Assembly: GCA_002712305.1 (NCBI GenBank)
Contig: PATE01000045.1
Location: 1-14,301, forward strand
Source: Gemmatimonadota bacterium
Lineage (GTDB): Bacteria; Latescibacterota; UBA2968; UBA8231
Direction: 5' to 3'
DNA: 14,301 nucleotides
The position numbers and the translations under genes were made by a program. Positions 1 to 7,306 of this stretch are shown one piece after another (the stretch's first letter is position 1; each line of letters opens with the position of its first letter). The notes beneath the pieces are model-generated. The model did no database searches. It was not told the origin of the DNA and saw nothing but the letters and a program-made list of their open reading frames with translations.

Positions 1-216
1 AGTGTCTCGACCTCTGCATCGGTCAACCCCACAAGCAGGGACGAGTATCCGATTCCATTATATGCCAAAATCACAACTCCTGACCAAGACTCGGCCCCAA
101 CTCCGACCGCCTTCACAATCACGCGTCAATATAGCGGCCGCGCTGGCAGATCGTCAAGCCGAGAATCGTCGCAACTTCCTTAGAACGCTGGACTTGTGAG
201 AGTGTGCCTCAGCTGA
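1..216. other. Left-edge stretch with no supported gene
   Basis: I see no recognisable protein here. A plus-strand frame stays open from base 2 to a TGA at 197-199, but its 65-residue product matches no family I know, its third codon positions are not enriched in G/C as in the neighbouring genes, and no ribosome binding site precedes its internal ATG at 62. It could be the 3' end of a gene that starts outside the window. The stretch lies downstream of the minus-strand phosphodiesterase gene and may simply be intergenic. Confidence 0.4.
57..87 (-). promoter_or_regulatory. Possible leftward promoter (perfect TATAAT)
   Basis: On the minus strand, bases 62-57 read TATAAT, a perfect -10 hexamer in an AT-richer patch than the surroundings. 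The best -35 match is TTGGTC at 87-82, with a long 19-base spacer and only three of six matches. It would drive transcription towards base 1, where a minus-strand ATG lies at 19-17. It may therefore serve a gene that is mostly outside the window. The weak -35 keeps confidence low. Confidence 0.22.
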
Positions 217-1071
217 CTAACCACCGTCGCGGCGGCGCTGGTCGCCCAGACGACGCAACCGACGGCGCCGTCCCCAGCGACTCGGTTTGAGCCGTTGGCG
301 TCGACCGAGTGGGGAGAGGATGGCTCCCTGTTGTTCGAGGTCGGCCAAAACCTGATTCAGACGCTGCGGGTGGTTGGTAATGATTCCTTGCACACCGAGT
401 TGGGTCATGTCGCGCATGACGATGTCTTCGTCAACGGTCCAGACCCATACGCTCAAGCCACGCTTGCGCATCTCTTCATGGAAGACGGGGGTGAGGGCTG
501 CATGCCAGATCGACAACGTGTTTGCACCAACGCCCAACACCTCACGCGCCAGCCGGCGCGCCCTCAAGCGAGAAGGCGCTTTGGGAAACTCCCCCATCAG
601 CAGGGCCGTCGGCGTCGTGGGGTCGATGAGATTCACGCGTCGCACCGTTTCGGCTTCGAAGGACTGGATCACGACCCCATTTTGGGCATCGACGGACTGG
701 ATCTGCTGGAGCACTTTTTCGGCCATGTGGTCGGCCTTGATTTCGATGAGCACGACCGCTCGATGACGGGCCAGCTCCAGAACCTCTGCGAGGGTAGGGA
801 TCGCTTCCTTCGCGAATTTTCTTGAGAACCAGGAGCCGGCATCGGCCTTCAGGATCTCGTCGTAGGTGAGCTCGGCCACGAGGCCTGTGCGATCGGTCGT
901 CCGATCGAGCGTCGGATCGTGGATGACCACTACCTCGCCATCGGCACTGGCACGCACGTCGATCTCCAGCAGATCGACACCCTCCTGAATCGCCATCTCC
1001 AGGGCAGCGAGGGTATTCTCCGGGGCCTGGGCAGAGGCTCCGCGATGAGCGATGCGTAGCGGATGGATCAA
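217..1071 (-). CDS. Glycerophosphodiester phosphodiesterase, cytosolic UgpQ type
   Basis: Predicted to hydrolyse glycerophosphodiesters (deacylated phospholipids) to sn-glycerol 3-phosphate and an alcohol. The GDPD TIM-barrel signature is clear: HRG at residues 9-11, PENT at 17-20, the metal-binding E-I-D at 36-38, then VIHDPTLDRTT with catalytic His51, and later LIEIK. The end of the barrel shows VWVWTVD and GIITNHP. No signal peptide or membrane segment is present, so it should be cytoplasmic. The start is TTG; HRG at residue 9 is normal for the family and leaves no room for a much later start. The last 30 or so residues form an arginine-rich tail beyond the usual domain of about 240 residues. 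The gene lies 23 bases downstream of apgM on the same strand, so co-transcription is likely. Family assignment is secure; the exact substrate is not. Confidence 0.93.
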   Translation of the reverse strand: MIHPLRIAHRGASAQAPENTLAALEMAIQEGVDLLEIDVRASADGEVVVIHDPTLDRTTDRTGLVAELTYDEILKADAGSWFSRKFAKEAIPTLAEVLELARHRAVVLIEIKADHMAEKVLQQIQSVDAQNGVVIQSFEAETVRRVNLIDPTTPTALLMGEFPKAPSRLRARRLAREVLGVGANTLSIWHAALTPVFHEEMRKRGLSVWVWTVDEDIVMRDMTQLGVQGIITNHPQRLNQVLADLEQQGAILSPLGRRQRLKPSRWGRRRRLRRLGDQRRRDGG

Positions 1072-1094
1072 TGCAGAAACCTAGGGCGTCGCAC

Positions 1095-2309
1095 TCATGC
1101 CCCGAACTTGCTCAGTCTTCCTGCATGCGCCAGCGCCAGCGCCATCAGGGATGAGGAGGGCAGATGGCCCAGCGAACCCAGGGAACAACCTCGTTCGTCG
1201 AAGGTCGCCGAGGGCATCGGCAGGGCTCGTTGACTGGCCACCGCAACAGGTATTGGATGCCAGCTGTGACTGCCCATCGTTGAAGGCGTTGAGTGATCGC
1301 CCGTGACAATCAACACGTCCGGGTCGAGATCGGTGATCGCGGGCAGATAGGTGTCTGCCTCTTCCAGCAAACTCACCTTCAGGTCGAAGTTGCCATCTTC
1401 GCCCGCCGAGTCGGTCTTCTTCACGTGTACGTAGAAGAAGTCAGCTTGTGTGTCGTGCCAGAGTCGTGTCAGCAGTTGAGTTTCGGAGGCCAGATCATAT
1501 TCCGTGTCGGGAGTCTCCATGCCCACAGCGCGCGCCACGCCGCGATACATCGGGTAACCGGCGATACCCACCGGCGTCAGTCCATAGGCCTGCTGCATTG
1601 TGGCCAGAGAGGGATAGGCTCCAAAACCACGAATCAGAACCATGTTGGCCGGTGATTCCTGAGCCAGAAGCTGGCGGGCCTGGACAAGGAACTGTTCCGC
1701 CACGTCGATCATGCGGTCGTCCTGGTCGCCGGAGCCCCGAAGTGGGAGCGGGGCATGACCCGTCACCTGCGGATCCGAGTCACTCACCCCCGCCGCAAGG
1801 CCCTCGCCGCGGAACACGACGGCGGCCCTGTATTCCATCTCCGGCGCGACGCAGACCTCGACGCCTTCGATGTCCACCTGGCCGAGGATCTTGCACAGAC
1901 GCTCACACACCTCTGTGGGAATCCTGCCCGCTCGACGATCGGTGACCAGGCCCTGCTCATCGATCGTGCAGAAGTTGAGTCTTGCCGCCACGTCGCCTGG
2001 CGAGAAATCCAGACCCAGCCCCAGGGCTGACAAGGCACCGCGGCCGATGTCACTCGTCCATGGATCGTATCCAAACAGCGCCAGATGAGCCGGGCCGGAA
2101 CCCGGGGTGAATCCTGGCCCCAGGGGAGACAACACGCCGCAGGATGCCCGCCGCGCGAGCTGGTCTAGATGGGGCAGCGATGCCGTCTCCAGTTCGGACC
2201 GGCCGGTCTCGGGATGGGGCAGTCCCCCCAGCCCGTCGATCACCAGCAGGACAATACGCGAGGTGGCGTCTCTGATGCACAGATCTGCCGTGTAGTCTGA
2301 ACTGATCAA
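1095..2309 (-). CDS. apgM: Archaeal-type cofactor-independent phosphoglycerate mutase (ApgM)
   Basis: Interconverts 3-phosphoglycerate and 2-phosphoglycerate in glycolysis and gluconeogenesis, in the cytoplasm. It belongs to the alkaline phosphatase superfamily. The first metal site is VIDGLGG with Asp25. The phosphorylated serine lies in TPGSGPAHLALFGYDP (Ser71). HVKKTDSAGEDG and the C-terminal metal cluster TGDHSTP...HSWHPIP follow, all typical of ApgM rather than of the longer bacterial GpmI. The length of 404 residues fits the family. The start is TTG, chosen because a purine-rich stretch (GGAGGAAGGGAAGGGA) lies directly upstream. It sits between recJ and the GDPD gene on the same strand, 103 bases after recJ. 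ApgM homologues occur in scattered bacteria as well as archaea, so the gene alone does not imply recent transfer from archaea. Confidence 0.93.
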   Translation of the reverse strand: MISSDYTADLCIRDATSRIVLLVIDGLGGLPHPETGRSELETASLPHLDQLARRASCGVLSPLGPGFTPGSGPAHLALFGYDPWTSDIGRGALSALGLGLDFSPGDVAARLNFCTIDEQGLVTDRRAGRIPTEVCERLCKILGQVDIEGVEVCVAPEMEYRAAVVFRGEGLAAGVSDSDPQVTGHAPLPLRGSGDQDDRMIDVAEQFLVQARQLLAQESPANMVLIRGFGAYPSLATMQQAYGLTPVGIAGYPMYRGVARAVGMETPDTEYDLASETQLLTRLWHDTQADFFYVHVKKTDSAGEDGNFDLKVSLLEEADTYLPAITDLDPDVLIVTGDHSTPSTMGSHSWHPIPVAVASQRALPMPSATFDERGCSLGSLGHLPSSSLMALALAHAGRLSKFGA

Positions 2310-2311
2310 TG

Positions 2312-2327
2312 TCCCTTCCCTTCCTCC
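2312..2327 (-). promoter_or_regulatory. Ribosome binding site of apgM
   Basis: On the minus strand this reads as an extended purine run, GGAGGAAGGGAAGGGA, ending two bases before the TTG codon at 2309. It offers several anti-Shine-Dalgarno pairings at usual spacing and decides for the TTG start, since no ATG is available at this position in the frame. Confidence 0.6.
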
Positions 2328-2412
2328 GTCGAATGTGCTGGGTGCGTGGTGGGTCTGCCGCTGGCTTGCAATGTGGGTCGTAGTAGTGAACAGGACCTCA
2401 GGGACGCAATCA

Positions 2413-4242
2413 TCAGGAGCTTGCCATGATCTCTGGCTCCCGTTCGACGGTCGTGACCGGTGTATCGATCCCGTCGTCGAGATCCTTTACCAGCATCTGC
2501 ACCATCCCCATTCCGTTGAACGTATCCTCCGAGAGCTGAAAGGCGATGTCGACCCGTTGACCGATGGTCAGTTCGCGCCCCCGCTCTCCGTGTCGGAACC
2601 ACATGGCGGTGCGAGGTCGGCCATTGACTCGCAGACTCAGCTTCAGATGCTCCCCCTCTTTTCCGACGCGCGTCAGTGCCATGATTTCCAGATCACGACA
2701 GCAGAACACGGGCATGGGATTACCTTGCCCGAAAGGTTCCAGGTCGCGCAGTTGCTCGATAGTTGCCATGTCCACGTCGATTTCGGCCAGTTCAACATCG
2801 ATATCGAGGTGAGCCTGCAGCTGATCGGTGGTGATGTTCTGGTTGGCGTGATCAATCAGATCTGCTCGAAACGCTTCGTATCGATCCGCTTCCAACGAGA
2901 ATCCCGCCGCTGCCGCGTGGCCGCCGTAGGTGGTCAGATGCTCACGGCAGGCGACGATTCCATCGTTGATGTCGTATCCCGGAATGCTGCGCGCCGACCC
3001 GACGTAGAGTCCGTCACGCCTCACGTCGGTGACCGCAACGGCGGGACGCCAGTGAGACTCGGAGAGTTTGCTGGCCAGCAGACCGATAACACCCAGATCC
3101 CACGATTCACCGAGGGTACACAGCAGATGCTCGCGGGCCAGGATCTCTTCGGTCACCAGACTCGCCGCCTCCTGCATCCCCTCTTTCTCCAGTTGTTGAC
3201 GCTGACGATTCAGATCGTGCAGATGGGCGGCACGTTCGCGCGCGTCTTCGCCATCTGTCGTGCGCAGCAGTTCAAGAGCCAGATCCGGTTTCTCGAGACG
3301 CCCAGCTACGTTGAGTCGGGGGCCGAGATAGAATGCGATCGCCTGCGTATCGAGGGCGGTCCGGTCGCAGCGAGCGACGGTGCGCAATTCACGCAGGCCC
3401 GGTCGGCGTGTCCGTTCGGCCGCTCGCAGGCCGTATTTGACGAGAATTCGATTCTCATCGAGCAGGGGAACCACATCGGCTACCGTGCCGAGCACGACCA
3501 GATCAAGCAGATCATTGAGGTAACGCCGTCGTTCGTCGGCGGCGAGGAAGGCCTCGCTCAGCAACTGCACGACCTTGAACGTGACTCCTACACCCGCCAG
3601 TCCCTTGAAGGGGTAGTCACAGTCGCGGCGATTCGGATTGATGATGCTGTGAGCAGGTGGCAGATCCTCATTCTGTCGGTGGTGATCGATGACCACAACA
3701 TCAACGCCTTCCTGCTGGGCAAGCTTCAACGCATCGAAGGCGGAGATCCCATTGTCGACGGTGATGATCAGACTCGCACCCAGCTTCAGTGCTCGCTCCA
3801 CACCCGGGGGTTTGAGTCCGTAGCCATCGGTGTGTCGATGTGGAAGCAGATAGTGGCACTGAGCGCCGGCACGTTCGAGGAAATCCATGATCAGTGCCGT
3901 GCTGGTCACGCCATCCACATCGTAGTCGCCGTAGACGACGAGAGTTTCGCCGCGCCGGATGGCCCGTTCGATTCGCTCTGCACCGCGTTCGAGGTCTACG
4001 AGCAACTCGGGACGATGCAGGGCCTCGGGGCCGACTTGAAGATCTGTCAATTGTAGGTGACGCGTGGCCAGCAGCACATCCAGAAGAGAGTCGTAAGCTC
4101 CCTCATGGGCTACCTGCCAGACGGGAAAAAGACGCATGCAGGACCACTTCAACGGGGAGAGCGTTGGGGGGATGCTCAGGATCTGATCGCCAGCAGGGAC
4201 AATGTCAGAAGGGGCCCGAACCGGGTCAAGCAGTGAAGCCAC
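2413..4242 (-). CDS. recJ: Single-stranded-DNA-specific exonuclease RecJ
   Basis: A 5'-3' single-strand DNA exonuclease acting in recombinational repair (RecFOR pathway), mismatch repair and base excision repair. DHH-family motifs appear in order: YGDYDVDGVTSTA (104-116), TVDNGIS (161-167), IDHH (185-188), LVVLGTVADVVPL, then the DHHA1 domain with SARS and YGGHAAAAGFS, and a C-terminal OB-fold-like segment. The length of 609 residues is typical. The start is uncertain. Position 4242 is a GTG and gives a poorly conserved 35-residue leader; the first ATG in frame is at 4137 and begins MRLFPVWQ, just before the region that resembles other RecJ N-termini. Neither has a strong ribosome binding site. 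The gene is divergent from rsmB and is followed by apgM 103 bases on. Confidence 0.95.
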   Translation of the reverse strand: MASLLDPVRAPSDIVPAGDQILSIPPTLSPLKWSCMRLFPVWQVAHEGAYDSLLDVLLATRHLQLTDLQVGPEALHRPELLVDLERGAERIERAIRRGETLVVYGDYDVDGVTSTALIMDFLERAGAQCHYLLPHRHTDGYGLKPPGVERALKLGASLIITVDNGISAFDALKLAQQEGVDVVVIDHHRQNEDLPPAHSIINPNRRDCDYPFKGLAGVGVTFKVVQLLSEAFLAADERRRYLNDLLDLVVLGTVADVVPLLDENRILVKYGLRAAERTRRPGLRELRTVARCDRTALDTQAIAFYLGPRLNVAGRLEKPDLALELLRTTDGEDARERAAHLHDLNRQRQQLEKEGMQEAASLVTEEILAREHLLCTLGESWDLGVIGLLASKLSESHWRPAVAVTDVRRDGLYVGSARSIPGYDINDGIVACREHLTTYGGHAAAAGFSLEADRYEAFRADLIDHANQNITTDQLQAHLDIDVELAEIDVDMATIEQLRDLEPFGQGNPMPVFCCRDLEIMALTRVGKEGEHLKLSLRVNGRPRTAMWFRHGERGRELTIGQRVDIAFQLSEDTFNGMGMVQMLVKDLDDGIDTPVTTVEREPEIMASS

Positions 4243-4248
4243 CCATGG

Positions 4249-4276
4249 TTGTGAGTATGTACCTTCAGCCTATCTT
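4249..4276 (+). promoter_or_regulatory. Possible promoter for rsmB in the divergent region
   Basis: TTGTGA (4249-4254) and TATCTT (4271-4276) are separated by 16 bases and each match four of six consensus bases. The expected transcription start is about 15-20 bases before the ATG at 4300. The site lies between two divergent genes, where a promoter must exist in at least one direction. The match is weak. Confidence 0.25.
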
Positions 4277-4299
4277 TGCCGCTCCATGGAAACGGTTTG

Positions 4300-5718
4300 A
4301 TGCGAACACACGTGAAGAGCAGCGCCGGCACCGGATCTTCCGCCGATCCGGCCCGGACACTGGCCCTGACACTCCTCTGCCGGGCGGAGTCCGAGAATCG
4401 TCCGCTCGACGAACTGATCGGTGAGCTCACAGCTGAGACGGCTGGCGACATCGACGCGGACCCGGCCCGAGATCTGGATGGTCGCGATCTACGATTCGTA
4501 CGCCAGTTGGTGGCGGGCGTCACGAAATGGCGCTTACACATCGATTGGATCCTTCGTCCCCATTCGAAACGCCCTTTGCCCGAGTTGACGGCTACCGTCC
4601 GCCACGCACTTCGCCTGGCGGTTTTTCAGATGCGATGGCTCGACCGAGTGCCTGCGCGGGCTGCCGTCCACTCGGCCGTGGAACTGACCAAATGCTTCGA
4701 GCACCGTGGGGCGGCCTCCTACGTGAATGCCGTCCTGCGCAATCTCACGCGCGCCGATGAACCGATCGCCTACCCGGATCGGGAAACGAACCTGGCCCAT
4801 CATCTATCGGTCGTTCACTCGCATCCGCGTTGGCTCGTGGAACGCTGGCTTTCGCGGTGGGAACTGCCACAGACGGAAGCTCTGTTGCGCGCTAACAACG
4901 AACACCCTCTTCTCTATGCGCGCAGAAATCCGTTGCGCGCCGGTCACGACCAGTTTCTCGGCAATCTCCCTGCCGGTGCGCATCCTCGACAGGTCGATGA
5001 GACGACGTACGAAGTGTCCGCTCCCGAAGGCTTCTTTCAGAGTCCGGCTTTCGTAAAGGGTCAGGCTTACGTACAGGATGTGGCCGCTTCGGAGCCTGTT
5101 CGAATGCTGGCGCCCGCCATCGGCGAGCGTTGTCTGGATCTTTGCGCGGCACCGGGTGGCAAAGCGATTCAGGCGGCCATCGCCGGGAAAGATGAGATCG
5201 AACTCATTGCCGTCGATCGATCTCCTCAGCGACTGCGCCTGCTGCGCCAGAGCACGCAGCGGCTGGGGCTGTCGTCCATTCGCTGTGTCGCCGGCGATGG
5301 CGACGAAATTCCTCTCGGTCAGAGGACCGGCTTTGATCGCGTGCTGGTCGATGCACCGTGCAGTGGCACGGGCGTATTCCGGCGCCACCCCGATGCACGA
5401 TGGAACAAGCGAGCCAAGGACCTGCCACGGCATGCAAAGCGACAACTGCAGCTGTTGCACAGTGGCTTTCGGCATCTGCGCGTAGGTGGTGTCCTCGTGT
5501 ACAGCACCTGCTCGCTGGAGATGGAAGAGAATGACCAGGTCGTTGAGTCCTTTCTCGCTCAACACCCGGACGCCCGACTCGACGAAGATACCAGCGACCG
5601 TCCCCCTCGATTCCAGAGCGTACCCGGTCGCGATGAGGGAGATGGGAGTTTTGCAGTCCGCTTGAAGAAGGTGGCAGACCACGGCGAAGAACCGCAGATT
5701 CCGAGAAAGGCCGTGTGA
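4300..5718 (+). CDS. rsmB: 16S rRNA (cytosine-967-C5) methyltransferase RsmB
   Basis: Transfers methyl from S-adenosylmethionine to C5 of a 16S rRNA cytosine (C967 in E. coli). The N-terminal third is a helical NusB-like RNA-binding domain (up to about residue 150), followed by an NCL1/Sun-type Rossmann methyltransferase. The SAM-binding motif DLCAAPGGK starts at residue 280, the motif IV cysteine lies in DAPCSGTG (Cys354), and the catalytic cysteine in STCSLE (Cys404), counting from the ATG at 4300. An in-frame TTG at 4276 would add eight residues but has no ribosome binding site; the ATG at 4300 has GGAAA upstream. Its TGA overlaps the GTG at 5715 of the next frame, so translation is probably coupled to the PASTA gene. 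The gene heads the rsmB-PASTA-rpe run. Confidence 0.94.
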   Translation: MRTHVKSSAGTGSSADPARTLALTLLCRAESENRPLDELIGELTAETAGDIDADPARDLDGRDLRFVRQLVAGVTKWRLHIDWILRPHSKRPLPELTATVRHALRLAVFQMRWLDRVPARAAVHSAVELTKCFEHRGAASYVNAVLRNLTRADEPIAYPDRETNLAHHLSVVHSHPRWLVERWLSRWELPQTEALLRANNEHPLLYARRNPLRAGHDQFLGNLPAGAHPRQVDETTYEVSAPEGFFQSPAFVKGQAYVQDVAASEPVRMLAPAIGERCLDLCAAPGGKAIQAAIAGKDEIELIAVDRSPQRLRLLRQSTQRLGLSSIRCVAGDGDEIPLGQRTGFDRVLVDAPCSGTGVFRRHPDARWNKRAKDLPRHAKRQLQLLHSGFRHLRVGGVLVYSTCSLEMEENDQVVESFLAQHPDARLDEDTSDRPPRFQSVPGRDEGDGSFAVRLKKVADHGEEPQIPRKAV

Positions 5719-5720
5719 CC

Positions 5721-6467
5721 ATGCTGAGATCGCTGCTTCGCAAAGCTCTGATTGCGGCGGGGGGGGGCGGGGGCTCGGGCGTGGCGTTTCTCCTGATCGT
5801 CGACAACCTGATCATGCCCAGCATCGTCGATGTGCCGAGGGTTACCGTGCCCGACGTGCGGAATCGAACGATCCCCGAAACCGAACGGCTTGTTCGTCAG
5901 ATGGGCCTGCGTCTCACCCTTCGTGACAGCGTGTTTTCAGACGCCCCCGTGGGCCACGTGCTGGAGCAGGAACCCGGCCGCGGCGAATACATCAAGAGAG
6001 CACGACGCGTCTTCGTCGATGTAAGCCGGGGGCCACGTCGGTATCCGGTGCCAGATGTCACCGGCGGCTCCCACCGAGAAGCGGAATTGCAGATTCGTGG
6101 CCATCAGCTGACGGTGGGTGCGATTCTGCAGGAGTCTTCAACCGCGATCCCAGTGGGCGTTGTATTGCGACAGCAGCCCGTGGCCGGAATCGAGTTGCCC
6201 CGTCGCGCCCAGGTCGACCTGGTCGTGAGTAGCGGATCACCCTTTGAGCCGAAGAACGTCCCCGACGTGGTGGGGTTATCGATCGATACGGTCGAGGACA
6301 CGCTGGCCAAGTATGAAATGAGACTTGGCAACATCGATGAACGTGTCGCCGAGCACGTGCTACCCGGCCAGATTCTCGCCCAACAACCGGCCGGTGGCAC
6401 CCTGCTGCCCCGGCATACTCCCATCGACCTGGTCGTGAGCGTTCGGCCGGTCCCCGAACCCGAGTGA
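5721..6467 (+). CDS. Membrane-anchored triple-PASTA protein
   Basis: About 248 residues. A short basic N-terminus (LRSLLRK) and one hydrophobic segment with a glycine run (AAGGGGGSG) continue into FLLIVDNLIMP, a probable signal anchor. Three PASTA repeats follow, at roughly residues 40-105, 107-178 and 181-245. Each begins with a V-P-D-V type motif (VPDVRN, VPDVTG, VPDVVG) and ends in a V-D-V-S or D-L-V-V-S strand. PASTA repeats bind muropeptides or uncrosslinked peptidoglycan and usually sit on Ser/Thr kinases or penicillin-binding proteins; no kinase or transpeptidase domain is present here. It probably projects into the periplasm and contacts the cell wall. The start may be GTG 5715, which overlaps the rsmB stop, or ATG 5721; AGAAAGG precedes both. 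A run of nine G lies in the anchor-coding part. The gene sits between rsmB and rpe. Confidence 0.85.
   Translation: MLRSLLRKALIAAGGGGGSGVAFLLIVDNLIMPSIVDVPRVTVPDVRNRTIPETERLVRQMGLRLTLRDSVFSDAPVGHVLEQEPGRGEYIKRARRVFVDVSRGPRRYPVPDVTGGSHREAELQIRGHQLTVGAILQESSTAIPVGVVLRQQPVAGIELPRRAQVDLVVSSGSPFEPKNVPDVVGLSIDTVEDTLAKYEMRLGNIDERVAEHVLPGQILAQQPAGGTLLPRHTPIDLVVSVRPVPEPE
5759..5767 (+). repeat. Nine-G homopolymer inside the PASTA protein anchor
   Basis: Nine consecutive G bases, then one C and five more G, encode the Gly-Gly-Gly-Gly-Gly run in the membrane segment. A gain or loss of one base would shift the frame after about 15 codons. This is the longest homopolymer I noticed in the window. It may be a slippage site or just a difficult region for sequencing. 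Confidence 0.8.
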
Positions 6468-6473
6468 GTTCAC

Positions 6474-7139
6474 ATGGCCGCTGATTCGCAATCCGTCTGC
6501 ATCGCCCCCTCCCTGTTGGCCTCTGATTTTTCTCAGTTGGCCGCAGATATTGACCGTGTCACCGCGGCGGGGGCCGACCTGCTCCATCTGGATATCATGG
6601 ACGGCCATTTTGTCCCCAACCTCAGCTACGGGATTCCCGTCGTAGAGGCCATTCGTCGCTGTACAGATCTCGAACTCGATACGCATCTGATGTTGACTGA
6701 CCCCCTCGAGTATGTGGGCCCCTTTGTCGATGCGGGAGCAGATTTCCTGACGATCCATCTCGAGGCATGCCCCGAACCGGCGCCCGTGCTGCGTGCCATC
6801 CGCGATCGCGGCATCGGTTGTGGCCTGGCCGTCAACCCGGGAACCGAAATCGATGGGATGCTCCCGTATCTGCCGGACATCGATCTTGCGCTGATCATGT
6901 CCGTTCAACCGGGGTTTGGCGGACAATCCTTTCAGGACCACGTGTTGTCGAAGGTTCGCCTTGTGCGGGAAGAGATAGACAGCCAGGGCCTGACCGTCGC
7001 CCTCGAGATCGATGGGGGTGTTGGGCCGAAGAATGCGGCCCTCTGCCGGGAGGCGGGGGCCCGCTGGCTTGTCGCTGGATCCTCCGTTTTTGGCGCAGCT
7101 GACGCGACCGAGGCGATCCAGATCATCCGCACAGGCTGA
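6474..7139 (+). CDS. rpe: Ribulose-phosphate 3-epimerase
   Basis: Interconverts ribulose 5-phosphate and xylulose 5-phosphate in the pentose phosphate pathway or Calvin cycle, in the cytoplasm. The TIM-barrel signatures are all present: IAPSLLASDF near the N-terminus with the catalytic serine, HLDIMDGHFVPNLSYG with metal-binding His and Asp, THLM, TIHLEA, MSVQPGFGGQSF, LEIDGGV with the second catalytic Asp, and the phosphate-binding VAGSSVFG. The length of 221 residues is standard. The ATG at 6474 is preceded by GAGTGAG and lies six bases after the PASTA gene, so the two genes are probably in one operon. A gap of 167 bases separates it from ffh. Confidence 0.96.
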   Translation: MAADSQSVCIAPSLLASDFSQLAADIDRVTAAGADLLHLDIMDGHFVPNLSYGIPVVEAIRRCTDLELDTHLMLTDPLEYVGPFVDAGADFLTIHLEACPEPAPVLRAIRDRGIGCGLAVNPGTEIDGMLPYLPDIDLALIMSVQPGFGGQSFQDHVLSKVRLVREEIDSQGLTVALEIDGGVGPKNAALCREAGARWLVAGSSVFGAADATEAIQIIRTG

Positions 7140-7144
7140 ATCGA

Positions 7145-7173
7145 GGGGCACCTACTCGAGGCACGAGCGCCCC
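7145..7173 (+). terminator. Possible hairpin after rpe
   Basis: GGGGC (7145-7149) can pair with GCCCC (7169-7173), enclosing a second stem of CTCG (7155-7158) and CGAG (7164-7167) with a five-base loop. The hairpin begins six bases after the rpe stop. No clean U tract follows (the next bases are CCAACTCTTT), so it would be a poor intrinsic terminator. It may instead be an RNA-stability or attenuation structure. Confidence 0.25.
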
Positions 7174-7179
7174 CAACTC

Positions 7180-7208
7180 TTTCCAGATCTCGTTCCGGCT
7201 CCTATATT
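7180..7208 (+). promoter_or_regulatory. Candidate promoter for the ffh-rplS cluster
   Basis: TTTCCA (7180-7185, four of six matches to the -35 consensus) and TATATT (7203-7208, five of six to the -10) are separated by 17 bases, in the AT-richest part of the rpe-ffh gap. It would give a 5' leader of about 90 bases before the ffh start. I see no 4.5S RNA or known riboswitch in that leader. Confidence 0.35.
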
Positions 7209-7291
7209 TAACAGCTCCCATCTGGTTACTTGAAGATCCCTGTTGGATCTGCGTAACGGCAACTGGCAGCTAGCTCGCATCCCACTCCACT

Positions 7292-7297
7292 GGAGAG
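7292..7297 (+). promoter_or_regulatory. Ribosome binding site of ffh
   Basis: GGAGAG lies nine bases before the TTG at 7307. It supports this codon as the start, which gives the MFDRLTDRL N-terminus expected for Ffh. Confidence 0.55.
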
Positions 7298-7306
7298 AAT
7301 CCCAGC

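Noticed and set aside
2335-4056. A 573-codon open frame on the plus strand, antisense to recJ
   Set aside because: It lies wholly opposite recJ, has no recognisable domain, and reads as the GC-driven complement of a real gene. RecJ has every catalytic motif, so the antisense frame is a shadow.
4804-5682. A 292-codon minus-strand frame opposite rsmB
   Set aside because: No family resemblance. It mirrors the conserved methyltransferase codons of rsmB.
6214-6439. Identical 16-base words at 6214-6229 and 6424-6439
   Set aside because: Both encode the same conserved closing strand of successive PASTA repeats (D-L-V-V-S); domain duplication explains them without a mobile or regulatory repeat.
6360-7151. 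A 263-codon minus-strand frame opposite rpe
   Set aside because: Opposite a complete, motif-perfect epimerase; the product shows no domain and is a codon-bias artefact.
7140-7306. 4.5S RNA or a riboswitch in the leader before ffh
   Set aside because: The conserved SRP RNA tetraloop and asymmetric-loop sequence is absent, and I see no known riboswitch core.
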